A stretch of DNA of 64,000 nucleotides from Pseudoalteromonas nigrifaciens (GCF_002221505.1 NZ_CP011036.1:1612001-1676000), one strand, 5' to 3'; shown: positions 1 through 8,704, counted from the stretch's first letter. Notes: a model not told the origin generated them from the letters alone. A program made the numbers and translations.

Positions 1-194
1 TCAATAACATGCGCCGGTACTTGGTCTTTTTTAGCGCGCTCAATTAAACGACGTAGCGATAAGTTACCGTCTGGATCGGTACCGCCATTTTTAGCACAAA
101 TATAAATTTCTTTACCGTACTTAGAATAAACTTTAGTTTTAGCACCCGCAGTTTTAGCCATTGAATCTTTTTTGTTTTGGTAAGCTCTTCCCAT
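1..194 (-). CDS. YebC/PmpR (TACO1) family protein, YeeN-like, 3' end outside window
   Basis: Only the N-terminal 64 residues are inside the window; the gene continues past base 1. The protein begins [19 protein letters not shown] and continues with [11 protein letters not shown], then an [21 protein letters not shown] stretch split by a glycine-rich turn. This is the conserved N-terminal block of the YebC/PmpR family, and the MGRA start points to the YeeN-like subgroup. Family members act as transcription regulators or as translation factors that help ribosomes at difficult sequences; which applies here cannot be told from this fragment. The ATG at 192-194 gives the family's usual start. Confidence 0.85.
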   Translation of the reverse strand, partial: MGRAYQNKKDSMAKTAGAKTKVYSKYGKEIYICAKNGGTDPDGNLSLRRLIERAKKDQVPAHVI

Positions 195-350
195 CTGCGT
201 TTCGCCTTTAAATATAAGTATTAAAATAATTTTCAGGGGCATAGTTTAAAGGTAAATGTGGGGTAGGGCTAGTAACTATTAAATAGATTAATGCAGATAA
301 AAACAGGATGGGTTGAGTTTTATACTAAGGGCTATAAAAACACTGGGCAG

Positions 351-383
351 AAAAAATATAACCCGCAATGGCGGGTTATATTT
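351..383 (-). terminator. Intrinsic terminator of the M13 peptidase gene
   Basis: A perfect 10-bp stem (357-366 with 371-380, TATAACCCGC and its complement) encloses a 4-base loop AATG. Read on minus it follows the stop codon at 404 by about 25 bases and is followed by six T (351-356 is A6 on plus). A short T stretch on the plus side may make it partly bidirectional. Confidence 0.85.
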
Positions 384-403
384 AATTGCAATTTAGCGCT
401 CTA

Positions 404-2485
404 TTACCAAATGCGTACGCGTTGATCCTCAGGAAGATACAGCTCATCGCCTGGTTTTACATCAAATGCTTTGTACCATGCGTCGTGGTTACGCGGGGCT
501 TGTGCTCTAAAGCGACCCGGCGCATGCGTGCCACCGCGTAGCTGATTTAACATGCTTTGCTCGGTGCGTTTTTCTTTCCATACTTGTGCCCAAGCAAGAA
601 AGAAACGCTGATCGCCAGTAACACCGTCAATAACCGGTGCTTCTTTACCGTTTAAGCTCAGTTTGTAGGCATGATAAGCCATGGCTAAACCACCCACATC
701 ACCAATATTTTCACCTAGGCTATTACGCCCGTTAACAAAGTTACCTTCAATTGGCTCATACTTATTGTACTGCGCTGCTAACTGGTCGGCTTTTGCGTCA
801 AATGCGGCGCGATCGGCATCAGTCCACCAGTTACGTTGGATCCCATTTTCGTCTGATTTAGAACCTTGGTCGTCAAAACCATGGCCCATTTCGTGGCCAA
901 TTACTGCGCCAATGCCGCCGTAGTTTACTGCTGCGTCGGCATTTGGATCGAAAAATGGTGGTTGTAAAATTGCCGCTGGAAATACAATTTCGTTAAATGA
1001 ACTGTTGTAGTAAGCGTTAACGCGCTGTGGTGTCATACCCCAACGGTTACGATCTGTTTTTTGCAGCTCTTTTGCAACGCTTTCGGCTTGAAAAAACTCA
1101 CGCATGTTTTTTACGTTGCCGATTAAGTCGTTATTACTAATAGTTAAACCTTCGTACGACTGCCATACATCTGGGTAACCAATTTTTGGTACAAATGCAG
1201 CTAGTTTAGCGCGCGCATTTACTTTGGTTTCTGCGCCCATCCACTCTAGGTTATCAATACGCTCACCTAATGCGGTACGCAAGTTTTCGACCAGTTCAGA
1301 CATTTGTTGTTTTGACGACTCAGGAAAATAACGTGCTACGTATATTTTACCAATAGCAAAACCAAGTGAATTGGTGCTCGACATTTCATCTATAGCACGC
1401 TTCCAACGTGGACGCGGCTCTTGCTGACCATTTAACTCTTTACCAAAAAATGCAAAATTAGTATTAAAAATATCTTCAGAGAGCAAGTTAGCGTTACCAC
1501 TTATTGCGTGGTAGGTTAAATAATCTTTCCATACCGCTAAGTCTTCTTGATTGATTAATTCAATCATGGCTTTTATTGGCTCGGGTTGCGATACATTTAA
1601 CTGCGGTACTTTGTAGCCTGTTTGAGCAAAATATGCATCCCAGTTAAAGTCAGGGTAGGCAGTGCTTAGTTCGTCGCGTTTAATTTGATTTAATGTAAGG
1701 TCGCGGTTACGGCGCTTTTCGCGTGGCCAATGGCCTTGTGCAATTTTGGTTTCTAGCTCTAAAATTGCCTGTGCGCGCTCATTGGCGTTATCTGCATCGG
1801 CAAATTTAAGCATGTCGGCAATATGAGCAACATAGGCGCTACGCGTATTAACAAAACGTTCTGAGTCTTCAAGATAGTATGAACGATCGGGTAAGCCTAA
1901 ACCGCCAGCCCCTAACGACATTTCGTATTTATTAGGATCTAAGCGGTTAAACCACATGCCACCACCAAGCGGGGCTTTAACACCGGTTAACCAAGACTGA
2001 CCAAACATTTTGGCTAAGTCGTCGGTTGATGATATTTCACTTATTTGCGTTAAAAGCGGCTTAATTGGTGTTATGCCTAGCTTATTAAGTGCTTTGGTGT
2101 CCATGTAGGCGTTGTAAAAGTCGGCTACTAGTTTTTCATCGGCATTTAAGTCTTTACGCGCGGCAATTTCTTCAATAATTACTTTAACGCGGTCTTCGCT
2201 GCGCTCGGCCAATGCCGAAAATGCACCATAGCGGGTTTTATCAGCAGGCATGCTGTAATTGTCATACCAAGTGCCACTGGCGTACATAAAAAAATCGTCG
2301 CCTGGTTTAACCGCTTCGTTACGTGCAGCTAAATCAACACCAAAACTACCCAACTCTGCTTTTTCTGTTGTTGCGGCTATTGGTGCAGTAGGTGCTGGTT
2401 GTACTTGCGTTTTTGATGTTTGTGGCTCTGAACAGCCGGTAATAAATGTGGCAGCTAATGCAGCTGCAATTAAACTCTTTTTCAT
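404..2485 (-). CDS. pepO: M13 family zinc metallopeptidase, lipoprotein (PepO/neprilysin-like)
   Basis: Predicted secreted zinc endopeptidase that degrades peptides. I place the start at 2485 (MKKSLIAAALAATFITGC) rather than the longer in-frame 2506, because an AGGGGA ribosome-binding site lies 6 bases before it. The N-terminus is a lipoprotein signal with lipobox I-T-G-C (Cys20), so the enzyme is probably anchored to a membrane and faces the periplasm or exterior. The N-terminal M13 domain fills the first ~450 residues. The catalytic domain carries VIGHEMGHGFDD (HExxH at about 531-535), the third zinc ligand in NSLGENIGDVGG (~590), and the M13 motif NAYYN upstream. The C-terminus RVRIW fits the family. 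Length (693 aa) is normal. The gene stands alone, with its own terminator at 351-383. Confidence 0.93.
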   Translation of the reverse strand: MKKSLIAAALAATFITGCSEPQTSKTQVQPAPTAPIAATTEKAELGSFGVDLAARNEAVKPGDDFFMYASGTWYDNYSMPADKTRYGAFSALAERSEDRVKVIIEEIAARKDLNADEKLVADFYNAYMDTKALNKLGITPIKPLLTQISEISSTDDLAKMFGQSWLTGVKAPLGGGMWFNRLDPNKYEMSLGAGGLGLPDRSYYLEDSERFVNTRSAYVAHIADMLKFADADNANERAQAILELETKIAQGHWPREKRRNRDLTLNQIKRDELSTAYPDFNWDAYFAQTGYKVPQLNVSQPEPIKAMIELINQEDLAVWKDYLTYHAISGNANLLSEDIFNTNFAFFGKELNGQQEPRPRWKRAIDEMSSTNSLGFAIGKIYVARYFPESSKQQMSELVENLRTALGERIDNLEWMGAETKVNARAKLAAFVPKIGYPDVWQSYEGLTISNNDLIGNVKNMREFFQAESVAKELQKTDRNRWGMTPQRVNAYYNSSFNEIVFPAAILQPPFFDPNADAAVNYGGIGAVIGHEMGHGFDDQGSKSDENGIQRNWWTDADRAAFDAKADQLAAQYNKYEPIEGNFVNGRNSLGENIGDVGGLAMAYHAYKLSLNGKEAPVIDGVTGDQRFFLAWAQVWKEKRTEQSMLNQLRGGTHAPGRFRAQAPRNHDAWYKAFDVKPGDELYLPEDQRVRIW

Positions 2486-2676
2486 TGTGTTCCCCTGAGC
2501 TTTCACTCTGTTTAATTAATATTTTTTATTATTGTAAATATTATCTTAACCTAGGTTCAGGTTATTTTAGTAATTGTTATTTATAAGAGGCTGCTAAACA
2601 AACCTTTTGAGGTGAATCACCCTAGAGGTCGATAAAATAGCAAATAAAGCCTTTATACGAGCAATATTAATGGTAT

Positions 2677-4467
2677 TTATGTGTTTTTTGCTTGTTCTTG
2701 CTGCAATTGCCACATTTGCGCATATTGGCCGTTAAGGGCTAGTAACTCAGAATGTGTGCCTTGCTCAAGAAGCTCGCCTTTATGCAATACTAAAATATTA
2801 TCGGCATCTATTATGGTTGATAAGCGATGGGCAATCACTATGCTGGTATGGTTTTGTGTGACAGCGCGCATAGCCGTTAAAATAGCTTGCTCGGCATGGG
2901 AGTCGAGGGCTGAGGTGGCTTCGTCAAAAATTAAAATAGGCGATTTTTTTAAGATTGCGCGGGCAATGGCTATGCGTTGTTTTTCGCCGCCCGACACTTT
3001 TAAACCGCGCTCGCCTACTAAGGTTTTATCGCCTTTATCAAGGCTGTTTATAAACGCTGTTAAATGCGCCATAGCAATGGCTTGATCTATTTCGGCCTCG
3101 CTGGCTGTTGGCCTGCCATAAGCAATGTTTTCGCGTATTGAAGTATTAAATAGCACGGTATCTTGCGGCACTATGGCTATAGCTTGGCGTAAACTGTGCA
3201 AAGTTACGGTGTTTATAGGTTGCTTATCTATAGTGATACTACCTGATGACACTTCATAAAAACGATACAAGAGCCTAGCTAATGAGCTTTTTCCTGCGCC
3301 ACTTGCACCGACTATTGCTACCTTAGTGCCGGGTTTTACGCTAAAACTTACATTGTTAAGAATAGGGCGGTTAGCATCGTAACTAAAGCTTACATTGTTA
3401 AAGCTAACCTCACCTTTAGTGAGTGTTAGTAGTTGTGATGCAGGAGTGTCGGCAATGTGTGGTTTTTTGTTGAGCAGCCCAAGCATGTTTTCAAGGTCGG
3501 TAAGGGCGCGTCTTATTTCGCGATATACAAAGCCTAAAAAGTTAAGCGGTAAAAACAGTTGGATCATATACGCGTTTATCATTACGAGTTCACCAATGCT
3601 AAGTGTACCGGTTACTACTTCGCTTGAGCCTAACCACATAAGTGCGGTAATGGCGCTGGCTATAATTAACGCTTGCCCAGAGTTTAGTGCCAATAACGAC
3701 ATGCGGTTTTTTAATCGGGCTTTTTCCCAGCGCGCTAAAAAGGTGTCGTAGGTGCTGGCTTCAAACTCTTCATTGTTAAAGTATTTTACTGTTTCGTAGT
3801 TTAGTAAGCTGTCGATAGCGCGGGTATTACTTAAGTTGTCGGCGGTGTTAGCTTCGCGAATAAAGCGATTGCGCCACTGGGTTACGGTTACTGTAAAGGT
3901 AATATATATGGCAACTGCAAGTAGGGTTATAAGCGCAAACCAGATAGAAAACAAAGTGCCAAAAATTAATGCAACGGTAAGAATTTCAAATAGAGTAGGC
4001 ACAATGTTAAACATTAAAAATCGCATTAAAAAGCTCAAACCGCTGGTGCCACGCTCTATATCGCGACTTATGCCACCGGTTTGTCGATCTAAATGAAAAG
4101 CCAGTTCAAGCGAATGCAAATGCTTAAACACCTTTAGGCCTATGTCGCGCATGGCGTGTTCGGTAACTCGCGAAAAAACCGCATCGCGTATTTCACCTAA
4201 AAATACGCTGGCAAAGCGCAGTGCACCGTACATAATAAGCAGTAGGGTAGGAATAAAAAGCACTGGGTGAATAGATTTATCAACGCTATCAATAATTTCT
4301 TTTAGTGCCCACGGCATAAGTAAAGTAGCACCTTTAGCGCCTACCAGTGCCATAGCTGCAATAAAAACTCGCCCTTTAAATTGTGTGATATAAGGCCAAA
4401 GTGTTTTTATACTTTGGCGCAGGTTCATTGCGTCGGGGCGTTTTACTGAGCTTTGTTTAGAGCGCAT
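2677..4467 (-). CDS. ABC transporter, fused permease/ATPase, Atm1/ABCB7 type
   Basis: Half-size exporter of 596 aa: six transmembrane helices (about 25-320) followed by one nucleotide-binding domain. The ATPase has Walker A GASGAGKSS (~385), Q-loop VPQDTVLF, signature VSGGEKQRIAIARAI (~487), Walker B ILIFDEATSALD (~508) and H-loop IAHRLSTI. The membrane part, with NYETVKYFNNE and DRQTGGISRDIERG, is typical of the Atm1/HMT1 branch, whose bacterial members export glutathione-linked metals or Fe-S-related compounds; the substrate here is inferred from family only. The start at 4467 lacks a clear ribosome-binding site and the Met at residue 14 (4428) is an alternative. It is divergent from the secretory ORF at 4605. 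Confidence 0.88.
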   Translation of the reverse strand: MRSKQSSVKRPDAMNLRQSIKTLWPYITQFKGRVFIAAMALVGAKGATLLMPWALKEIIDSVDKSIHPVLFIPTLLLIMYGALRFASVFLGEIRDAVFSRVTEHAMRDIGLKVFKHLHSLELAFHLDRQTGGISRDIERGTSGLSFLMRFLMFNIVPTLFEILTVALIFGTLFSIWFALITLLAVAIYITFTVTVTQWRNRFIREANTADNLSNTRAIDSLLNYETVKYFNNEEFEASTYDTFLARWEKARLKNRMSLLALNSGQALIIASAITALMWLGSSEVVTGTLSIGELVMINAYMIQLFLPLNFLGFVYREIRRALTDLENMLGLLNKKPHIADTPASQLLTLTKGEVSFNNVSFSYDANRPILNNVSFSVKPGTKVAIVGASGAGKSSLARLLYRFYEVSSGSITIDKQPINTVTLHSLRQAIAIVPQDTVLFNTSIRENIAYGRPTASEAEIDQAIAMAHLTAFINSLDKGDKTLVGERGLKVSGGEKQRIAIARAILKKSPILIFDEATSALDSHAEQAILTAMRAVTQNHTSIVIAHRLSTIIDADNILVLHKGELLEQGTHSELLALNGQYAQMWQLQQEQAKNT

Positions 4468-4545
4468 GAATGATCTCGGTTTTTATAATGGGTATAAATT
4501 GCTGTGGATTTAATTTTTCATCAAGCTAAATACTTAATTAGACTA

Positions 4546-4575
4546 TTGTATTTTAAATAGCTGCCCTTATATACT
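4546..4575 (+). promoter_or_regulatory. Candidate sigma-70 promoter for the vemP-like/secDF unit
   Basis: TTGTAT (4546-4551) and TATACT (4570-4575) are separated by 18 bases, and TATACT ends 29 bases before the ATG at 4605. This is a sequence match only. Confidence 0.45.
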
Positions 4576-4604
4576 AGTAATCCTTAATTAAAGTTTGAAA
4601 ATTG

Positions 4605-5171
4605 ATGTTTAAATTTCGTTTGTTTTTAACTGCATTTTTGCTTATTACTGCACTTTTTAGTGCATGTAGCGAAGCCGCGCCAGTTAAACATGGTTTAAAC
4701 ACTGCAAATTCTACTTTAATATCTGCTGCTTTTTCAGCAGCTCCTTTCTCACTAGATGCTACTTCATTAGATACTACTTCATTAGATACTACTTCATTAG
4801 ATGCTACTTCATTAGGTGCTACTTCATTAGGTAATGTTTCATTAGATATAAGTCACCCCTCCATATTAGTTAAAGTATTGCATGCTAAACAACAAACTAA
4901 GCCTAATAAAACAGCGTTTGATGCACTGCAACCTAGGCTAACTGCCAGTAATTCATCGTTGTTTTTATTTAGTGCGCAAACAGAGCCTGAATACGACGTT
5001 ATTTATGAATTTTTTATTCATACGCTAGCAAGGCAGTTTTATTTACAACCTAAAGCTATAAGCACGGCACTACCTTGGTATACAGTTGTTTCTAATAGTA
5101 AAAAGTCTCGTATTAGTGGCTGGAAAGAAGCTAACTTACTTTACAGCGCTACCAACACCCATCACGCTTAA
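4605..5171 (+). CDS. vemP: VemP-like export-monitoring arrest peptide, upstream of secDF
   Basis: Secretory protein of 188 aa. I use ATG 4605, not the TTG immediately before it. Residues 1-25 form a signal peptide (basic MFKFR, hydrophobic core, then A-C-S-E-A-A; Cys21 could also be read as a weak lipobox). Residues 48-82 are seven pentapeptides of type T-S-L-D-x. The C-terminus is the telling part: residues 169-184, RISGWKEANLLYSATN, fit as I recall it the Vibrio VemP arrest motif (R-I-x-G-W-K-E-x-N-x-x-Y-x-A-x-N). VemP stalls its ribosome until export pulls on the chain, and the stall turns on the downstream secDF2. Gene order is the same here: secD starts 108 bases after this stop. Only T-H-H-A follows the motif, so the exact stall codon must differ from Vibrio, where it is a Gln a few residues further on. 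Stalling itself is inferred. Confidence 0.82.
   Translation: MFKFRLFLTAFLLITALFSACSEAAPVKHGLNTANSTLISAAFSAAPFSLDATSLDTTSLDTTSLDATSLGATSLGNVSLDISHPSILVKVLHAKQQTKPNKTAFDALQPRLTASNSSLFLFSAQTEPEYDVIYEFFIHTLARQFYLQPKAISTALPWYTVVSNSKKSRISGWKEANLLYSATNTHHA
4746..4850 (+). repeat. 15-bp tandem repeat, 7 units, in frame within the vemP-like gene
   Basis: Seven in-frame 15-bp units encode FSLDA, TSLDT, TSLDT, TSLDA, TSLGA, TSLGN and VSLDI. The central units (ACTTCATTAGATACT and close variants) are nearly identical in DNA, so unit number could vary by slippage between strains without breaking the frame. The array lies in the linker between signal peptide and arrest motif. Confidence 0.9.
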
Positions 5172-5172
5172 T

Positions 5173-5274
5173 TTCCTTATTTAATAATTAATAGGTTTTA
5201 ACTTTTAAAGTTTTAGCTTGCAGATTAATTGTGCTTTTTTAAGCGCTTATCAGCTAGTTGCTGATAGTAAGGAA
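5173..5274 (+). promoter_or_regulatory. Candidate secD ribosome-binding-site sequestering structure
   Basis: The secD ribosome-binding site TAAGGAA (5268-5274, before ATG 5280) is complementary to TTCCTTA at 5173-5179, which begins two bases after the upstream stop codon. Pairing can extend to 9 bp (5173-5181 with 5266-5274, one G-U). A separate perfect 7-bp hairpin, TATCAGC/GCTGATA (5248-5254 with 5260-5266), sits directly against the site and shares base 5266 with the long pairing. A ribosome halted at the last codons of the upstream ORF would cover about 5173-5181. That is the logic of the VemP switch; the RNA fold is not tested. Confidence 0.55.
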
Positions 5275-5279
5275 TAACA

Positions 5280-7118
5280 ATGTTGAGTTTTAAAAATAAT
5301 AAAAAGCCGTTTATGGCTAAATTTAAATTAAGCACCTTTGCTATGCTGGTGGTATTACTGCTACTGGCAATGAGTGCGTTACCTAATTTATATCCAAACC
5401 AGTCATGGTTGTATATTAGTGCAGCCCCACACAGCAAAATGCAAACACCCCCGAGCACTAATACCTTAGTTACATTTTTAAATGAGCAAGGCTTAAATGC
5501 GGCGCAAGCGTATGAGTCGCAAGCAACAATAAATGTGCTACTTAACGAGCCAACAAAAAGTGCCCAGGCACAAGCGGCTATAAAAGCGCAATATGCAAAT
5601 ACTCAGACCAAAATTGTTGAGCGCGCTACCAGTCCAAGCTGGCTACAAAGCTTTGGACTTTCGCCAATAAAGTTAGGTCTAGATTTAAACGGTGGGGTGC
5701 TATTTGTACTCGATGTAGATTTAGACAAAGCAATTGATGAGCAATTAGTGAGTGCGTATCAGCAAGCTAAATCAATCATAATTAAGCAAAAGGCACATGG
5801 AGTAAAAGCGCTGCAAACTCAAACTGGGTTTGTAATAAATGCTCTACCTAATGCTGGTGATAAATTAACCCCTGTTATTAAAGAGCTGCAAAGCCGCTTT
5901 GCTAACTTAGCAGTAGTAACAAATAATAATGGCACAGTTAAAACGGCGCAATTTAGTTACTCAGAGCAAGGGCGAAGCGCGTTTAACAAAGAAGTTATGA
6001 GCCAAACCCTCACAACTCTACGTTCGCGTATTGAAGAGCTGGGCATAACCGAAGCGGTAACACAACGCCAAGGTAAGCAGCGCATTCGTATTGAACTACC
6101 TGGAGTGCAAGATCCTACCGAGGCGAAACGCATTATTGGCGCAACGGCATCCCTGGGGTTTTATCAATTAAAAGCTGTGGGTGGGCAAACCTTTAATTTA
6201 CAGACGGGCGGTACTATAAAACTCGACCCTGTGCCAATTTTTACCGGTGAGCATATTAATAACGCTCATGCTGGGCGCGACGATTGGAGCAAACCGCTAG
6301 TGCAGTTAAGCCTTGATAGCCAAGGCGGCGATGCTATGTCGGCATTTTCTAAAGCTAATATAGGTAAACCTATGGCGACGGTTTACTCAGAGTATTCGCA
6401 AAATGCTAAAGGAGAGGTAGTTAAAAAGAGTGAGGTTATTAATGTAGCCAATATTGCTCAGCACTTAAGTTCGCGTTTTAGCATAACCAATATGCAAAGC
6501 CCACAAGCCGCGGCCGACTTAGCGCTATTGTTACGTGCAGGCTCGTTAAGTGCGCCGGTTACTATAGTGCACGAACAAACCATAGGGCCAAGCTTAGGCA
6601 GCGAAAATATAAGTAACGGCTTAGCCGCCCTAATGTTAGGTATGGGTATTACTTTGGCATTTATGGCTATGTGGTACAGACGTTTAGGGTTAATTGCCAA
6701 CGTAGCACTTATTTTAAATTTAACCTCTTTAGTGGGTTTAATGTCGTTATTGCCTGGGGTAGTGCTTACGCTTCCCGGCATTGCCGGATTGGTGCTAACC
6801 ATAGGTATGGCAGTAGATACCAACGTCATTATATTCGAACGTATAAAAGAAGAGCGCCGTAAAGGCCGCGCGCCTTATCAAGCTATTGAGCAAGGGTATA
6901 AGCAAGCATTTAGCACTATTTTTGATGCCAATATTACCACTATGATCACTGCACTTATTTTATACGGTATAGGTTATGGGCCAGTGAAAGGCTTTGCAAT
7001 TACTTTGGCGCTGGGTTTAGTAACCAGTATGTTTACAGGCGTGTATGTATCGAAAGTGTTGAGCCAAAGTTTGTATTTAAAATTGGGTAAAAAAAGCGGA
7101 GTAAGTACAGATGCTTAA
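5280..7118 (+). CDS. secD: Protein translocase subunit SecD (SecDF2-like copy)
   Basis: SecD works with SecF to pull exported proteins across the inner membrane using ion flow. At 612 aa it has the family's usual length: one N-terminal transmembrane helix (~18-36), a large periplasmic P1 region with LGLDLNGGVLFVLDVD (~127) and LRSRIEELGITEAVTQRQG, then five helices in the last ~170 residues. The ion-path motif GMAVDTNVIIFERIKEE, with its conserved Asp, is present. ATG 5280 follows TAAGGAATAAC. Unlike the usual yajC-secD-secF operon, yajC is absent and the upstream gene is a VemP-like ORF. That suggests a second, conditionally expressed SecDF pair, as in Vibrio; presence of another pair elsewhere in this genome is inferred. 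Confidence 0.93.
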   Translation: MLSFKNNKKPFMAKFKLSTFAMLVVLLLLAMSALPNLYPNQSWLYISAAPHSKMQTPPSTNTLVTFLNEQGLNAAQAYESQATINVLLNEPTKSAQAQAAIKAQYANTQTKIVERATSPSWLQSFGLSPIKLGLDLNGGVLFVLDVDLDKAIDEQLVSAYQQAKSIIIKQKAHGVKALQTQTGFVINALPNAGDKLTPVIKELQSRFANLAVVTNNNGTVKTAQFSYSEQGRSAFNKEVMSQTLTTLRSRIEELGITEAVTQRQGKQRIRIELPGVQDPTEAKRIIGATASLGFYQLKAVGGQTFNLQTGGTIKLDPVPIFTGEHINNAHAGRDDWSKPLVQLSLDSQGGDAMSAFSKANIGKPMATVYSEYSQNAKGEVVKKSEVINVANIAQHLSSRFSITNMQSPQAAADLALLLRAGSLSAPVTIVHEQTIGPSLGSENISNGLAALMLGMGITLAFMAMWYRRLGLIANVALILNLTSLVGLMSLLPGVVLTLPGIAGLVLTIGMAVDTNVIIFERIKEERRKGRAPYQAIEQGYKQAFSTIFDANITTMITALILYGIGYGPVKGFAITLALGLVTSMFTGVYVSKVLSQSLYLKLGKKSGVSTDA

Positions 7119-8052
7119 TTATTTTTTAAAAGGCGAAACCGGCACACGCATGCGTTTTATGGGCTTGGTTTTAAGTACAGTATTAGTATTGCTATCGGTA
7201 GTAACCTTAGCGCAAAAAGGGCTTAACTTTGGCCTAGATTTTACCGGTGGTTACTTAACAGAATTTACGACTAGCCAAAGTATTGAGCTAAAGCAGCTTA
7301 AAACTTTTATAGCTAAAAACCACAACGGTGAGTTTGAACTAACAGCGCAAGGGAATAACCACTTTCAATTAAGAGAAGCGCCAGCTATTAATCAATCTGC
7401 GAGTAATAGTAGCAACGATTGGCAAAGTGCGGTAACACAAAGCACCGACATAAATGCCACGGTATTGTCATCGGCCTATATTGGCTCGCAAGTGGGCGAT
7501 GAGCTATTTGAACAAGGCTGTTTGGCACTTCTAGCAGCTATGGTTGCAGTAATGCTGTATTTAGCGATAAGGTTTGAATGGCGTTTAGCCCTTGGCTCGG
7601 TAGTTGCTTTAACACACGACTTAATATTGGTGCTGGGTTTGTTTTCGCTATTACAGCTTGAATTTAACTTAACCGTATTAGCCAGTTTATTAGCAATTAT
7701 AGGCTACTCACTTAATGACTCTATAATTGTTGGCGACAGGGTGCGTGAGCTATTAAGAGTTAAATTAAATGCCAGTATGAGCGTATCCAGCATTATAAAT
7801 AGTGCGATTAAAAGCACCCTAACGCGTACCTTAATTACCTCAGGTACCACTTTAGCCACAGTAGCAAGTGTGTGGCTATTAGCTGGAACACCGCTGCAAG
7901 GCTTTGCTATTGCGTTATTTAGTGGCATTGTTGTGGGTACGTTTTCATCTGTTTGTATTGCCGCCACCTTGCCCGAGCTAATGGGGTTAAGTGCTAAAAA
8001 CTACGAAGTGAAAATAGATAGCCAAAGCCAAGCGCTCATGGATATGCCATAA
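7111..8052 (+). CDS. secF: Protein translocase subunit SecF (SecDF2-like copy)
   Basis: Partner of SecD, 313 aa. It begins 8 bases inside the end of secD, which suggests translational coupling. It has an N-terminal helix (~17-33), the LNFGLDFTGGYLTEF motif, a small periplasmic region that is poor in the usual conserved positions, and five C-terminal helices. The conserved GYSLNDSIIVGDRVREL motif (usually GYSxNDTxVVxDRIRE) is present with mild changes. The substitutions here and in SecD fit a divergent paralogue rather than the housekeeping copy. No terminator is obvious directly after the gene. Confidence 0.92.
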   Translation: MLNYFLKGETGTRMRFMGLVLSTVLVLLSVVTLAQKGLNFGLDFTGGYLTEFTTSQSIELKQLKTFIAKNHNGEFELTAQGNNHFQLREAPAINQSASNSSNDWQSAVTQSTDINATVLSSAYIGSQVGDELFEQGCLALLAAMVAVMLYLAIRFEWRLALGSVVALTHDLILVLGLFSLLQLEFNLTVLASLLAIIGYSLNDSIIVGDRVRELLRVKLNASMSVSSIINSAIKSTLTRTLITSGTTLATVASVWLLAGTPLQGFAIALFSGIVVGTFSSVCIAATLPELMGLSAKNYEVKIDSQSQALMDMP

Positions 8053-8160
8053 AGGCTCAAAGCATACAAATAAACAAAGCTTAGGGGCCAAACTATTGTG
8101 TTTAGCCCCCGTAGCAATGTTAAACTGCTCGCAATATTTTACTGTATGTGTGTAAACCCC

Positions 8161-8637
8161 ATGAACAAAGCCCACGTTATTGAACACCTTAAGTTTGCCC
8201 TAGAGGCGCAGCTTACCACCGCAAAAGTGGCCGCTAAAACAGCGCACGACACCGCCACGCACGAAGAAAACATAGCAGAAAACAAATACGATACCCTAGG
8301 GTTAGAGGCCGCCTATTTAGCCCAAGGCCAAGCGCAGCGCGTAAACGATTGCTATAAAAGCATGGAGTTATTTAAGCCCATATTTAATCAGCCAGCCAGT
8401 AGTAAAATAGCCATTGGCTCGCTAGTGTGCCTAGAGGATACAAATGAGCAGCAAAAATGGTTTTATTTAGGCCCAAGCGCAGGTGGGTTAACCGTAGAGG
8501 TTAAAGGCTTAACGATTGCCGTTGTAACCCCCGGCGCACCACTAGGTAAGCTGTTATTAAATAAACAAATTGATGATGGCATTAGTTTAACCATTGCCGA
8601 TGTAAAGCACGATTATGACATTGTAGAAATTTTATAA
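8161..8637 (+). CDS. GreA/GreB-like protein (coiled-coil plus FKBP-like C-domain)
   Basis: A 158-aa protein. I take ATG 8161 (MNKAHVIEHLKFALE) as the start; an upstream in-frame GTG at 8098 lacks family-like sequence. The N-terminal ~75 residues are an alpha-helical, probably coiled-coil segment with AAKTAHDTATHEENIAENKYDTLGLEA split over two helices. The C-terminal ~70 residues (IGSLVCLED, WFYLGPSAGGLTV, VVTPGAPLGKLLL) resemble the FKBP-like domain of Gre factors. Gre factors rescue backtracked RNA polymerase by placing acidic residues into its secondary channel; whether this homologue does so is unknown. Conserved relatives occur in many gammaproteobacteria. Confidence 0.72.
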   Translation: MNKAHVIEHLKFALEAQLTTAKVAAKTAHDTATHEENIAENKYDTLGLEAAYLAQGQAQRVNDCYKSMELFKPIFNQPASSKIAIGSLVCLEDTNEQQKWFYLGPSAGGLTVEVKGLTIAVVTPGAPLGKLLLNKQIDDGISLTIADVKHDYDIVEIL

Positions 8638-8704
8638 AATATTGGTTGTAAGCAAAGCCCATTTTTAAGCACCACAAAACGTATTTATTCCCCCTCATTT
8701 TATT

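Noticed and set aside
4602..4604. TTG as the start of the VemP-like gene
   Set aside because: It is immediately followed by ATG 4605, which gives a normal signal-peptide start.
8098..8160. GTG start that would extend the GreA-like protein by 21 residues
   Set aside because: The added residues do not look like the family's N-terminus, which begins at MNKAHVIEHL.
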